A model generated the notes under the pieces. The model had not been told where the DNA came from. It ran no database searches and worked only from the letters and a program-made list of their open reading frames with translations. Shown here piece after piece: positions 25,199-34,766 of a stretch of 40,238 nt of DNA. This DNA comes from Chitinophagales bacterium (GTDB lineage Bacteria; Bacteroidota; Bacteroidia; Chitinophagales; UBA2359), in the NCBI GenBank assembly GCA_020629335.1, contig JAHDDN010000005.1:1-40238 (forward strand), in the 5' to 3' direction. The position numbers and the translations under genes are program-made. Position 1 is the stretch's first letter. Every line of letters starts with the position of its first letter.

Positions 25199-25425
25199 GC
25201 GCGCCCTGCGCAAGCAAAGGCAAGTGCGCAGCACGAGCCAATTTATCATTCATCAATTACGCATTATGCATTCGCCGAAGGCGCAGGTCGGGCTGTACAC
25301 TCTTATGGGGCTATGTTGCTCCTACTCTGCTAAGTGCTGCTTGTCTGCCCTGCGGGCCAGCCATCGCATCACTAAGCGCCGTAAGTCGCCACATTGACGC
25401 CCCATACCGTTTCCATCCCTCGCGC
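25199..25425 (-). repeat. Structured intergenic repeat, copy D (long form)
   Basis: It lies in reverse orientation just upstream of the restriction-modification operon. P0 is GCGCG (25199-25203) with CGCGC (25421-25425). P1 is TATGGGGC (25304-25311) with GCCCCATA (25399-25406). P3 is GCTAAGTG (25329-25336) with CACTAAGC (25370-25377), in the reverse reading. P4 is GCCCTGCGGGC (25347-25357). The 3' insert contains GTGCGCAGCAC and CGCCGAAGGCG hairpins, almost the same as in copy E. Confidence 0.88.
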
Positions 25426-25534
25426 AAAAACTTATGCTGCTATCTCAAAACACCAATCAAACAAGTTTAAAACAGATACCAAAAAACTACAATTCGACCA
25501 ACAAAAAAAGTGCGCCTATCAAAATAAAAATACC

Positions 25535-25542
25535 TATATTTG
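25535..25542 (+). promoter_or_regulatory. -7 promoter box of the hsd operon
   Basis: TATATTTG fits the Bacteroidota -7 box and lies 32 bases before the hsdM ATG. No clear -33 TTG is seen at 19-21 bases, so the call is tentative. Confidence 0.5.
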
Positions 25543-25574
25543 AGGCGGAATAAAAACATAAATAGTGGTGATAA

Positions 25575-27380
25575 ATGAATAACTTCAGAGAAAAAGCAGA
25601 TTTAATCTGGCGAGTGGCTGACTTACTTAGAGGAGATTATAAACAATCGGATTATGGTAAGGTAATTTTACCTATGACCGTACTAAGGCGTTTAGATTGT
25701 GTTTTACAACCCAGCAAAGAAAAAGTATTAAAAAACTTGCCTAAGTTTAGTCAATTGAAGGAAAGTGCTAAAGATATTGCACTCAATAAAATAGCTGGAT
25801 TTAATTTTCATAATAAAAGTCAATTTGATTTTGATAAGTTAATCGCTGACTCCAACAACATAGCTAACAACCTTAGAAATTACATCAATGGTTTTTCTAT
25901 TAGTGCCAGAGAGATCATTGAGTATTTTAACTTTGATGACCAAATAGATAGATTAGATGATCCTAAAACGGATTTGCTCTATAGAGTGGTAAAAGATTTT
26001 CAAGCCATTGATCTATCTGAAATGGGATCCATGGAAATGGGCTATACTTTTGAAGAACTGATTAGAAAGTTTGCAGAGCAATCCAATGAAACCGCAGGGG
26101 AGCACTTTACTCCAAGGGAAGTTATTCGCTTAATGGTTAATGTCCTTTTTATTGAAGATAAGAATATTTTGACACAAAAAGGAATTGTAAAAACGCTTTA
26201 TGACCCTGCCTGTGGGACAGGGGGAATGCTTTCTATAGGAGAACAATACGTAAAAGAATTAAATCCTAAGGCTGAACTAAAGGTATTTGGACAAGAGATC
26301 AATCCAGAGTCTTATGCCATCTGCAAATCTGATATGCTGATAAAAGGGCAAAATCCTAAAAATATCAAGTTTGGAAATACCTTTACAGTGGATGGTTTAG
26401 AAAATGAAAAGTTTGATTATGTACTTTCTAATCCTCCTTTTGGGGTAAGCTGGAAAAAAGCTTCAAAAATTATTAAAGAGGAAGCTGAAAGCAAAGGAAT
26501 GATGGGCCGATTTGGAGCAGGGACTCCCAGAATTAATGACGGTTCTCTCCTTTTTTTGCAGCACATGATTTCCAAAATGAAACCAACTGGCACCCGTATA
26601 GGAATTGTATTTAATGGTTCGCCTCTATTTAGCGGAGCAGCTGAAAGTGGAGAAAGTAATATCCGTAAATGGATCATAGAAAATGATTGGTTAGAAGCTA
26701 TCATCGCCTTACCTGATCAGCTATTTTATAATACGGGCATCAGTACTTATATCTGGATAGTCACTAATCATAAAAGTAAAAAGCGAAAAGGGAAAGTTCA
26801 ATTGATTAATGCAACTGGAACTAAGGATGAAGAGTGGATGAAGGAAGGCAAATTAGACTTTAACCGATTTTGGGTAAAAATGGATAGAAGCTTAGGGAAT
26901 AAACGGAAAAGAATCATCGAAAACGGGGAAGAAAAGGGAATCGGTTTTATCACTAAATTATATGGCGATTTTCAAGAGAACGAATTCTGCAAAATTTACC
27001 CGAATGATTTCTTTGCTTACTGGAGAATTACTGTAGAAAGACCTCTAAAAGAAAATGGAGAAATAATCACTGACAAAAAAGGAAATCCCAAAGCAGATTC
27101 TTCTCTCAGAGATTATGAAAACATCCCTTTTTTAAGAAAGGATAAAAAGAAAGGGAAGTTAGTACCTCAAAGTATTCAAGAATACTTCGATAGAGAGGTC
27201 AAACCACATTTACCGAATGCTTGGATCAATGAAGCTAAAACCAAAATAGGCTATGAAATAAATTTCACTAAATACTTTTATGAATTTAAACCCTTAAGAC
27301 CTTTAGCAGAAATTAAAGCTGAAATATTAGCTTTAGAAGAAAAAACTGAAACCACTGCCAAAACAATACTGGACTCATGA
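25575..27380 (+). CDS. hsdM: Type I restriction-modification DNA methyltransferase subunit HsdM
   Basis: The 601-aa protein has the N-terminal HsdM helical domain (about 8-140) and an N6-adenine methyltransferase core with FTPREVIRLM (178-187), SAM-binding motif I DPACGTGG (210-217) and catalytic motif IV NPPF (286-289). The segment with FNGSPLFSGAAESGESNIRKW, DQLFYNTGISTYIW and LINATG is standard for the family. With HsdS it methylates adenines at a bipartite site, protecting DNA from HsdR. Length is normal to slightly long. It is the first gene of an operon with hsdS (4-bp overlap), a DUF262 gene and hsdR. Repeat copy D lies 150 bp upstream. Confidence 0.96.
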   Translation: MNNFREKADLIWRVADLLRGDYKQSDYGKVILPMTVLRRLDCVLQPSKEKVLKNLPKFSQLKESAKDIALNKIAGFNFHNKSQFDFDKLIADSNNIANNLRNYINGFSISAREIIEYFNFDDQIDRLDDPKTDLLYRVVKDFQAIDLSEMGSMEMGYTFEELIRKFAEQSNETAGEHFTPREVIRLMVNVLFIEDKNILTQKGIVKTLYDPACGTGGMLSIGEQYVKELNPKAELKVFGQEINPESYAICKSDMLIKGQNPKNIKFGNTFTVDGLENEKFDYVLSNPPFGVSWKKASKIIKEEAESKGMMGRFGAGTPRINDGSLLFLQHMISKMKPTGTRIGIVFNGSPLFSGAAESGESNIRKWIIENDWLEAIIALPDQLFYNTGISTYIWIVTNHKSKKRKGKVQLINATGTKDEEWMKEGKLDFNRFWVKMDRSLGNKRKRIIENGEEKGIGFITKLYGDFQENEFCKIYPNDFFAYWRITVERPLKENGEIITDKKGNPKADSSLRDYENIPFLRKDKKKGKLVPQSIQEYFDREVKPHLPNAWINEAKTKIGYEINFTKYFYEFKPLRPLAEIKAEILALEEKTETTAKTILDS

Positions 27381-28669
27381 AAAAATACGACAAATATAAA
27401 GAGTCTAATATTGAATGGTTAGGAGAGATTCCTGAGCATTGGAAAAACTTTCGTTTAGGCAATATTGGTAATTTTCTTAAAGGAAAAGGAGTATCTAAAG
27501 CTGACTTATCTCCTGAAGGATTACCAGTTCTTCTTTATGGTGACATATACACTAAATATAATATACAAACAGATCGATTTTTCAGAAAATTCCCAGATAA
27601 AATTAAACAAAAATCTGTTGAAGTTAAAAATGGCGATTTGCTTTTTACTGCTTCAGGGGAAACACGACCAGAAATTGGAAAATGTATTTGTTATCTAGGT
27701 ACAGAAAAGGCTTATGCAAGTGGGGATGTTATCATTTATAGACAGAATGTAATTAATCCTCTTTTTTTATCCTACTTATTCAACTCGTATAAAATTAATG
27801 AACAAAAAGCTAAATTGTCCAAAGGAGAAATAGTTGTTCATATTTACTCTTCTCAACTTAGAAGTATTTATTTTCCTTTACCTCCTCTAATAGAACAAAC
27901 CGCCATAGCCGCCTATCTTGACAAAAAAACGGCTGAGATTGACGAGCTCATTGCAGATAAAAAACGATTAGTCCAACTCTATGAAGAGGAAAAAAAAGGC
28001 ATCATCAATCAAGCAGTGACTAAGGGCCTAAATCCTGATGCTCCTATGAAAGATAGCGGTATTGATTGGTTAGGAGAGATTCCTGCGCATTGGGAAATTA
28101 GTAGAATGAAAAATATCTGCAAAGTGAGACAGGGTCTACAGATTGCCATTGAAAAAAGACACCTTTCAAAAGTTGAAAATTCTCTTGAATATATAACTAT
28201 CCGTTCAATTCACAATCCTAATCAAGCTAAAGAGTACATACAAAATCCTCCCAAAAATGTAATTTGTAATTCTGATGATATATTAATGGCAAGAACAGGA
28301 GCTACAGGAGAAACAATTACTAATGTTAACGGAGTTTTTCATAATAATTTCTTCTTAATAGACTATAATAAACAACTAGTAAATAAAATGTTTTTATTCT
28401 ACTACTTAAAAAGCACTAAAATTAAGGAATACCTATTATTGGTTGCAGGTACAACAACAATACCAGATCTAAATCATGGCTCATTTTATAATACTCCATT
28501 TTTAATTTTTAGTTTAAAAGAGCAACAATATATAATAAAACAGGTTAAACTTGAGAGTGAAATTATAGAAAGAAAAATAAGAGATATAAAAAAACAAATT
28601 GAGTTACTAACCGAATACCGCACGACCTTAATTAGCGAAGTAGTCACAGGAAAAATAAAAGTAATATAG
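27377..28669 (+). CDS. hsdS: Type I restriction-modification specificity subunit HsdS
   Basis: The 430-aa protein overlaps hsdM by 4 bp. It has two target-recognition domains introduced by similar sequences, NIEWLGEIPEHW near the start and GIDWLGEIPAHW near 227-240. Each is followed by a conserved helix: PPLIEQTAIAAYLDKKTAEIDELI after the first, LKEQQYIIKQVKLESEIIERKI after the second. The repeated arrangement is the usual HsdS plan, in which each domain reads one half of a bipartite site and the helices set the spacing. The target sequence cannot be read from the protein. It looks intact and in frame. It acts with HsdM and HsdR. Confidence 0.95.
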   Translation: MKKYDKYKESNIEWLGEIPEHWKNFRLGNIGNFLKGKGVSKADLSPEGLPVLLYGDIYTKYNIQTDRFFRKFPDKIKQKSVEVKNGDLLFTASGETRPEIGKCICYLGTEKAYASGDVIIYRQNVINPLFLSYLFNSYKINEQKAKLSKGEIVVHIYSSQLRSIYFPLPPLIEQTAIAAYLDKKTAEIDELIADKKRLVQLYEEEKKGIINQAVTKGLNPDAPMKDSGIDWLGEIPAHWEISRMKNICKVRQGLQIAIEKRHLSKVENSLEYITIRSIHNPNQAKEYIQNPPKNVICNSDDILMARTGATGETITNVNGVFHNNFFLIDYNKQLVNKMFLFYYLKSTKIKEYLLLVAGTTTIPDLNHGSFYNTPFLIFSLKEQQYIIKQVKLESEIIERKIRDIKKQIELLTEYRTTLISEVVTGKIKVI

Positions 28670-28674
28670 ATCAG

Positions 28675-30354
28675 ATGAGTGGACCGATAAATATAGACCC
28701 AAGCAATCAGACTTTTTCTGAATTGATGAGTAATGACACTCGTTATATGGTACCTCGTTTTCAGCGAGACTATTCATGGGAGCAAGAGCATTGGGAAGAT
28801 TTGTGGAATGATATTAGGGAACTTCCACAAGAAGGCTCGCACTATATGGGTTATATTGTTTTGCAACAAAAAGAGCGACGTGAATATGAGATTATTGACG
28901 GACAGCAAAGATTGGTTACACTGACTTTGCTAATATTAGCTTATATGGCCAAGCTGAAAGAGTTAATTGAAAAGAATCAGGAAGCTGATGAAAACAATGA
29001 GCGATTAGAGGAGATTGAAAAAAGATATGTAGGGGTCAAAAATTTAATCACCTTAGCAGTGAGTAGTAAAATTACTTTGAATAGAAACAATAAGCTTTAT
29101 TTCAAGGATATTTGTAAAGATTTAAAACCTGCTAATCCTCGAGGTTTAAATAGAAGCAATGGACTATTACGAAAAGCATTTGAGTATTTCCGAAGTCAAA
29201 TAACAGCAACTAATGGGCGAGATATTGCTCAGGACATTGATAATTTCTCTTCAAATTTAGTCTTTACTAAAATTACAGTACTGGATAGTATTAATGCCTA
29301 TAAAGTATTTGAAACATTGAATGCCAGGGGAGTTCAATTATCTACTCCCGATCTAATTAAAAATTATATCTTTTCAGTCATTGATAGCACAAAAGAAGTA
29401 TCTGAAGGAGAATTAGATGATTTGGATGAAAAATGGAGTCATGTGATTGATCAATTAGGCGAGAAAAATTTTACTGATTTTATCCGATACTTTTATAATT
29501 CTGAACATCACTATACTACTAAAAAGGATTTATTTCGTAAAGTAAGAGATACTTATGATAGCCCTCAAAAAGCTGCTTACTATTTAAATGCTTTAGAAGA
29601 CAAAGCTTCTTTATATGCCTCCCTACTTAATCCGCACGATGATTGGTGGAGCATTCAATTTGACGATTATAGAGCAATAAATCCTTTCTTGGATGCCTTT
29701 CAACTTTTTTCCATTCGACAACCCATCATCATATTATTAGCTGCTTATGACAAATTCACCCATCAGGAATATATTAAGCTTGCTAAATACTTGTATGTGC
29801 TGACCATTAGGTATAACATTATTGGTAATTATTCTGCTAATGAACAAGAAAAAAAATACAATGCCATTGCTCAAAAAATCACCAATGAAAGCTATACAAG
29901 AGCCAGCCATGTAAAAAATGGAGAAGAATATCAGGAGTTATATCCATCAGATGATAACTTTAAAAGTGCTTTTGCGTTTTATAAAATGCCAAGTCGTAGA
30001 TCTTCCAAAAAAATTCGTTATCTTTTAGCTCAAATAGAAAAACATTTAGGTCGAGATATTAATTACATCGGTGTAAGTTTAGAGCATGTTTGTCCTTACA
30101 ATCCAGATCAAGATTGGCATAAGAGTTTTGGAGAAGGTATACATGATATTTCAGATAGACTTGGTAATATGGTTTTACTGGATAAAGATCAATTAGGTAG
30201 AGTAAGTTTTGTTGAAAAACGTAAAGAATATTTGGAAAGTCCCTATCAAATAGCTCGAAAAGTAGCTCAATATGAAGAATGGAACTTAGCCAATGTCAAT
30301 GAATATCAACTTTGGTTAGCAGAGCAAGCAGTAAGGACTTGGAGAGTGGATTAA
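28675..30354 (+). CDS. DUF262 (GmrS-like) protein inserted in the hsd operon
   Basis: The 559-aa protein begins with a DUF262 domain: PRFQRDYSW (27-35), HYMGYIVLQ and the hallmark YEIIDGQQRLVTL (71-83), a ParB/Srx-like nucleotide-handling motif. A long helical middle (about 95-400) contains FETLNARGVQLSTPDLIKNYIF, seen in many family members. The C-terminus has a DUF1524/HNH-like site, SLEHVCP (about 468-474) and DRLGNMVLLD (about 494-503). In GmrSD these two domains give an NTP-dependent endonuclease against modified DNA. Gaps of 5 bp to hsdS and 10 bp to hsdR show it is part of the operon. It could be an extra modification-dependent nuclease or an accessory of the type I enzyme. Confidence 0.9.
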   Translation: MSGPINIDPSNQTFSELMSNDTRYMVPRFQRDYSWEQEHWEDLWNDIRELPQEGSHYMGYIVLQQKERREYEIIDGQQRLVTLTLLILAYMAKLKELIEKNQEADENNERLEEIEKRYVGVKNLITLAVSSKITLNRNNKLYFKDICKDLKPANPRGLNRSNGLLRKAFEYFRSQITATNGRDIAQDIDNFSSNLVFTKITVLDSINAYKVFETLNARGVQLSTPDLIKNYIFSVIDSTKEVSEGELDDLDEKWSHVIDQLGEKNFTDFIRYFYNSEHHYTTKKDLFRKVRDTYDSPQKAAYYLNALEDKASLYASLLNPHDDWWSIQFDDYRAINPFLDAFQLFSIRQPIIILLAAYDKFTHQEYIKLAKYLYVLTIRYNIIGNYSANEQEKKYNAIAQKITNESYTRASHVKNGEEYQELYPSDDNFKSAFAFYKMPSRRSSKKIRYLLAQIEKHLGRDINYIGVSLEHVCPYNPDQDWHKSFGEGIHDISDRLGNMVLLDKDQLGRVSFVEKRKEYLESPYQIARKVAQYEEWNLANVNEYQLWLAEQAVRTWRVD

Positions 30355-30364
30355 AACTATCATC

Positions 30365-33300
30365 ATGAGCATAAAAACAGAACATACATTTGAATCAGCC
30401 TTTGTGCAATCATTGATTGAAAAAGGAGGCTATGAAGAAGGCAATGCTTCGAACTATAGTCCAGAATTAGGAATGTTTAAACACGAAATCATTCAATTCC
30501 TACAGGATTCTCAACCCAATAAATGGAAAAAGATAAGCGCAATACATGGAGCAAGCACTAAAAACCGCATCATTCAACGTATATATAAGGCTCTTGACTT
30601 GAGAGGTAGTTTAGATGTCATTCGTAAAGGTTTTGTCGATTACGGCATACGCTTTCAAATGGCTTTCTTTCAACCTGCCTCTGCTTTGAATCCTGATACA
30701 ATAGAGTTGTATGATAAAAATCAACTCAAAGTCTATCGTCAAGTATATTTCAGTTCAAAAAATAAAAAATCAGTGGATCTTGTCCTTTCTTTGAATGGTA
30801 TTCCTTTAGCTACCTTAGAATTAAAAAATCAGTTTACAGGGCAAAATGTAGGCAATGCTTTAAAACAATATAGCGCCACCAGAGATAATCGAGAATTATT
30901 ATTTAAATTCAAAAAAAGAACTTTAGTTCATTTTGCCGTTGATCAAGATGAAATTTTTATGACCACCAAAATAGAGGGTGACAAAACCTATTGGCTTCCA
31001 TTTAATCAAGGTAACAAGAAAGGCAAAGGCAATCCCCATAACCCTAATGGTTATCGAACGGCTTATCTTTGGGAAGATATTCTTCAAAAAGATAGCTGGA
31101 TGGAAATTCTACAAAGATTCATGCATCTACAAAAAGAAGAATATACTTTTGAAGGGCGAACTCGAACTAAAGAAAAAATTATTTTCCCACGCTATCACCA
31201 ATTAGATGCTGTCAGAAAAATCACTTTAGATGTATTAAAAAATAATGCTGGAGAAAACTACTTAATTCAACATTCTGCTGGTTCAGGAAAAAGCAATTCA
31301 ATTGCTTGGTTAGCTTATCGTTTATCAAGTTTACATAATAATCAAAATGCACGAATATTCGATGCAGTAATAGTCATTACAGACAGAAGAGTATTAGATA
31401 AACAATTGCAAGATACTATTTTTCAGTTTGAGCATAAACAAGGAGTAGTTCAAAAAATAGATCAAGATAGTTCACAATTAGCCTCCTCTCTACAGCAAGG
31501 CACTAACATTATCATTACCACGCTCCAAAAATTCCCTTATGTCGTTGAAAAAGTGGGAGAATTACCTAATAGAAAATATGCTGTTATTATAGATGAGGCT
31601 CATAGTTCTCAAGGAGGAGAAGCCAGCAAAAAATTAAAGGAAGTTTTAGGGATTGTAGAGGATCAAACCCTAAGTTCTACTAATCCATCAGAACCCTATC
31701 CTAAATATGGTGAAGGAGATGAGAACGAGCATATTCTTTCTCAAGACTTAGTAAATACCTATATAGAGAAATCAGCTAAGGCGAGAGGGAAACAATCTAA
31801 TGTCTCCTTTTTCGCTTTTACTGCAACACCCAAATATAAAACTTTACAAGTCTTTGGTGATAAAGATAAGGCTGGAAATCCCAAACCATTTCATCTATAT
31901 TCTATGAGGCAGGCCATTGAAGAGGGATTTATTTTAGATGTACTACAAAATTACACAACTTATGAATTGTACTTTAGATTGACTAAAGCTATTGAAGATG
32001 ATCCGCAATTAAACAAGAAAAAAGCGGCTAAAGCTATTGGTAAATATGTTTCCTTACATCCCCATAACTTAGCACAGAAAACAGAAATCATTATTGAGCA
32101 TTTTAGGGGGATCGTTGCCAAAAAAATTGGAGGGAAAGCCAAAGCCATGCTAGTGTGTGGCTCAAGATTACATGCTAAAAGATATTTTGAAGCCTTTTTA
32201 GATTACATTAAAACAAAAGGCTACGATAAAGAAATCAAAATATTAGTTGCCTTTTCAGGAAAAGTAATCGATAACAATTATCCAGATGGAGTATCTGAAC
32301 CCGATCTTACAGGATTTCGTGTAAAAGAGTTACCCGAAGTATTTGGAAAAGACGAATACCGCATTTTGATTGTTGCAGACAAATACCAAACAGGTTTTGA
32401 CCAGCCTCTTTTACATACTATGTATGTAGATAAAAAGCTATCTGGAGTTAAAGCAGTACAAACTCTTTCAAGACTAAATAGAATTTATCCTGGGAAAGAG
32501 GACACCTTTGTTCTTGACTTTGTAAATGATAGGCAAAGTATTTTAGATTCCTTCCAGCCCTATTATGAAGTAACTACAGTAACTGATGAAACAGATATCA
32601 ATCACCTTTTTGATTTAAAAGAAAGGTTAGATGAATTTCAAGTCTATTGGGAACAAGAGATTGATGCATTCGCTGAAGTTTACTTCAGTCCAAAAATTAA
32701 CTTAAATGATGCTAAACAACAAAAATATCTTTACTCTTTTACAGGTCCCGCTGTAGACCGCTTTAAAGCTCTTCAAGAAGAAGAAAAACAAAAGGAGTTT
32801 AAAAAAAGCTTACGTTCATGGACTAACTTATACGCTTTTTTATCTCAAATAATGCCCTTTGTTGACACCAATTCTGAAAAATTTTATGCTTTCGCAAAAT
32901 TACTTCAAACAAGATTACCCAGACGAGAACTCTCCGACGCTCTTCACCTAAATGACAATTTAGCTTTAGAGTATTATCGCCTACAAAAAATAAAGGAAGG
33001 TTCTATAAAACTTCAAAAAGGGGAAGATGGTGAACTGAGTGGAACTTCTGAAGCAGGACTAAAAAGAACGAAAGAAGAAGAAGCATTACTATCTGAAATT
33101 ATATCTGTATTAAATACTCGTTTTGGTACCGAGTTTGAAGAAGCTGATAAATTATTTTTTGATCAAATTGAAGCAGAGTTATTAGAAGATGAGCAATTAA
33201 AAAGCCAAGCACAAGTCAATCAATTAGATACATTCAAGTACGTCTTTAACGAAAAATTTATTGATAAATTGATTGAAAGAATGGATCAAAATCAAGAAAT

Positions 33301-33388
33301 TTTTGAAAAAATATTAGAAGATAAAGCATTTGGTGATTTGGTCAAAGAATTAATCATGAAGAAAATTTATAAAAAATTAAATGATTAA
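30365..33388 (+). CDS. hsdR: Type I restriction endonuclease subunit HsdR
   Basis: The 1007-aa protein has an N-terminal PD-(D/E)xK nuclease (SVDLVLSLNGIPLATLELK, key residues Asp138, Glu152 and Lys154). An SF2 helicase motor follows, with Walker A GSGKS (306-310), DEAH (410-413), FFAFTATPKY and ADKYQTGFDQPLLHTMYVDK, QTLSRLNR. A C-terminal helical domain (about 780-1000) contacts HsdM/HsdS. It translocates DNA and cuts unmodified sites at a distance. Length is typical. It is the last gene of the operon, and its stop codon ends one base before repeat copy E begins, so the repeat may serve as the 3' end of the transcript. Confidence 0.96.
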   Translation: MSIKTEHTFESAFVQSLIEKGGYEEGNASNYSPELGMFKHEIIQFLQDSQPNKWKKISAIHGASTKNRIIQRIYKALDLRGSLDVIRKGFVDYGIRFQMAFFQPASALNPDTIELYDKNQLKVYRQVYFSSKNKKSVDLVLSLNGIPLATLELKNQFTGQNVGNALKQYSATRDNRELLFKFKKRTLVHFAVDQDEIFMTTKIEGDKTYWLPFNQGNKKGKGNPHNPNGYRTAYLWEDILQKDSWMEILQRFMHLQKEEYTFEGRTRTKEKIIFPRYHQLDAVRKITLDVLKNNAGENYLIQHSAGSGKSNSIAWLAYRLSSLHNNQNARIFDAVIVITDRRVLDKQLQDTIFQFEHKQGVVQKIDQDSSQLASSLQQGTNIIITTLQKFPYVVEKVGELPNRKYAVIIDEAHSSQGGEASKKLKEVLGIVEDQTLSSTNPSEPYPKYGEGDENEHILSQDLVNTYIEKSAKARGKQSNVSFFAFTATPKYKTLQVFGDKDKAGNPKPFHLYSMRQAIEEGFILDVLQNYTTYELYFRLTKAIEDDPQLNKKKAAKAIGKYVSLHPHNLAQKTEIIIEHFRGIVAKKIGGKAKAMLVCGSRLHAKRYFEAFLDYIKTKGYDKEIKILVAFSGKVIDNNYPDGVSEPDLTGFRVKELPEVFGKDEYRILIVADKYQTGFDQPLLHTMYVDKKLSGVKAVQTLSRLNRIYPGKEDTFVLDFVNDRQSILDSFQPYYEVTTVTDETDINHLFDLKERLDEFQVYWEQEIDAFAEVYFSPKINLNDAKQQKYLYSFTGPAVDRFKALQEEEKQKEFKKSLRSWTNLYAFLSQIMPFVDTNSEKFYAFAKLLQTRLPRRELSDALHLNDNLALEYYRLQKIKEGSIKLQKGEDGELSGTSEAGLKRTKEEEALLSEIISVLNTRFGTEFEEADKLFFDQIEAELLEDEQLKSQAQVNQLDTFKYVFNEKFIDKLIERMDQNQEIFEKILEDKAFGDLVKELIMKKIYKKLND

Positions 33389-33389
33389 T

Positions 33390-33612
33390 GCGTGAGGGAT
33401 GGGAGTGGTATGTGGCGTCAATGGGGCTGCTTACGTAGCTTAGTGATGCGATGGCTGGCTTTAGCAGACAAGCAGCACTTAGCGGAGTAGCAGACACATA
33501 GCCACATAAGAACGGACAGCCCGACCTGCGCCTTCGGCGAATGCATAATGCGTAATGATGAATGATAAATGATACGTGCTGCGCACTTCGCTTCTGCAAA
33601 AGCAGGGCACGC
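33390..33612 (+). repeat. Structured intergenic repeat, copy E (long form)
   Basis: It starts one base past the hsdR stop. P0 is GCGTG (33390-33394) with CACGC (33608-33612). P1 is TATGTGGC (33409-33416) with GCCACATA (33501-33508). P2 is ATGGGGCTGCT (33421-33431) with AGCAGACACAT (33489-33499), 9 of 11 paired. P3 is GCTTAGTG (33438-33445) with CACTTAGC (33476-33483). The 3' insert has a GCCTTCGGC hairpin, ATGATGAATGATAAATGAT simple sequence, GTGCTGCGCAC and CTGCAAAAGCAG hairpins. It is inverted relative to copy D on the other side of the hsd operon. Confidence 0.9.
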
Positions 33613-33659
33613 CATAATTAATTACGAATTAACAATTACGAATTGGTCAGACAATTTGT

Positions 33660-33715
33660 CTCAATACTCAATACCCAATACCCAATACTCAATACTCATT
33701 ACTCATTACTCAATA
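33660..33715 (+). repeat. Heptanucleotide tandem repeat, 8 units
   Basis: Eight consecutive 7-base units of the type CTCAATA (variants CCCAATA and CTCATTA) end 7 bases before the ATG of the deacetylase gene. A GACAATTTGTC palindrome (33650-33660) abuts the first unit. Such repeats can change in number by slippage and alter spacing in a promoter or leader. Confidence 0.88.
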
Positions 33716-33722
33716 CCAAAAT

Positions 33723-34766
33723 ATGGCTGGATTTAGAAATCAGACGATTAATGCTTTGCAAAGGGCTAAGCAATATTTGCCGATTCGGAAGGTGGCGCAA
33801 TTGAATCAGCAGCGTTTTATTTCGGTGCTTTATCATCTTATTTCGGATGAGGAGGTGCCGCATGTGAAGCATTTGTATGAGGTGAAGGGAAGGAAGGCTT
33901 TTGAGAAGGATCTGGATTATTTATTGGATCATTATATTGCGGTGGATTTGCAAATGGCGATTCGATTGATTAGGTCTGGAGAGCCGATTGATCGGAAGTA
34001 TTGTTTGTTGACTTTTGATGATGGATTGAGGGAGTTTAATGATGTGATTGCTCCTATTTTGAATCGTAAGGGAGTGCCTGCGGCGGTTTTTTTGAATAGT
34101 GCTTTTGTGGATAATAAAGATTTGTTTTATCGCTATAAGGTGAGTCTTTTATTGGAGCATTTTGAGCAAAATCCGCAACTACTAAAGTATAAAACGGTGC
34201 TTAATTTTTTCAATAAAAAGAACTATTCTTTTGCTAAATTAAAGCGCAAATTGCTGAAGGTGAATTATCAAAATAAAAGCATGCTGGATCGTTTGGCTGA
34301 GGTGGTAGAATTGGATTTTAATGCTTATTTAAAGAATCATCAACCTTATTTGACGAGTGATCAAATTCGTTCTTTAATTAAACAGGATTTTGATTTTGGG
34401 GCGCATAGTATTGATCATCCTGAGTATCGTTTTCTCAGTTTGGAGGAGCAGTTGAGACAAACGGAAGTGAGTGTTGATTTTGTTAGCAGACAATTTAATT
34501 TGGATTATTCGGCTTTTGCTTTTCCGTTTACGGATTATCAGGTATCTGATATTTTCTTTGAGATGATTTATGAGGATAAGGAGTTGTTGGATATTTCTTT
34601 TGGTTGTGCGGGTATAAAAAAAGATATTCTTCCACAGCATATGCAACGTATTTCCTTAGAAATGGCTCATTTAAGTGCGGAGGAAATCATTGAGGGGGAG
34701 CTAATTTATCATATGTTAAAGGCTCCTTTCAATAAAAACAAAATCGAACGTTCTTTATGGAGATAG
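33723..34766 (+). CDS. Polysaccharide deacetylase-family protein
   Basis: The 347-aa protein has a NodB-like carbohydrate esterase 4 fold. An early VLYHLIS strand, the catalytic/metal motif TFDDG (97-101), VPAAVFLNSAF (motif with Phe/Asn), and the metal-binding GAHSIDHP (226-233, His228 and His232) are visible, as is FAFPFTDY near 280. No signal peptide or membrane span is present, so it probably acts in the cytosol on a glycan or lipid-linked precursor. It overlaps the following GNAT gene by 10 bp, indicating translational coupling. The region is rich in G on the coding strand. The heptamer repeat immediately upstream may modulate its expression. Confidence 0.88.
   Translation: MAGFRNQTINALQRAKQYLPIRKVAQLNQQRFISVLYHLISDEEVPHVKHLYEVKGRKAFEKDLDYLLDHYIAVDLQMAIRLIRSGEPIDRKYCLLTFDDGLREFNDVIAPILNRKGVPAAVFLNSAFVDNKDLFYRYKVSLLLEHFEQNPQLLKYKTVLNFFNKKNYSFAKLKRKLLKVNYQNKSMLDRLAEVVELDFNAYLKNHQPYLTSDQIRSLIKQDFDFGAHSIDHPEYRFLSLEEQLRQTEVSVDFVSRQFNLDYSAFAFPFTDYQVSDIFFEMIYEDKELLDISFGCAGIKKDILPQHMQRISLEMAHLSAEEIIEGELIYHMLKAPFNKNKIERSLWR

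Noticed and set aside
33354..33615. Two overlapping minus-strand ORFs through copy E
   Set aside because: They lie wholly on the repeat, one runs into hsdR antisense, and neither has a start signal.
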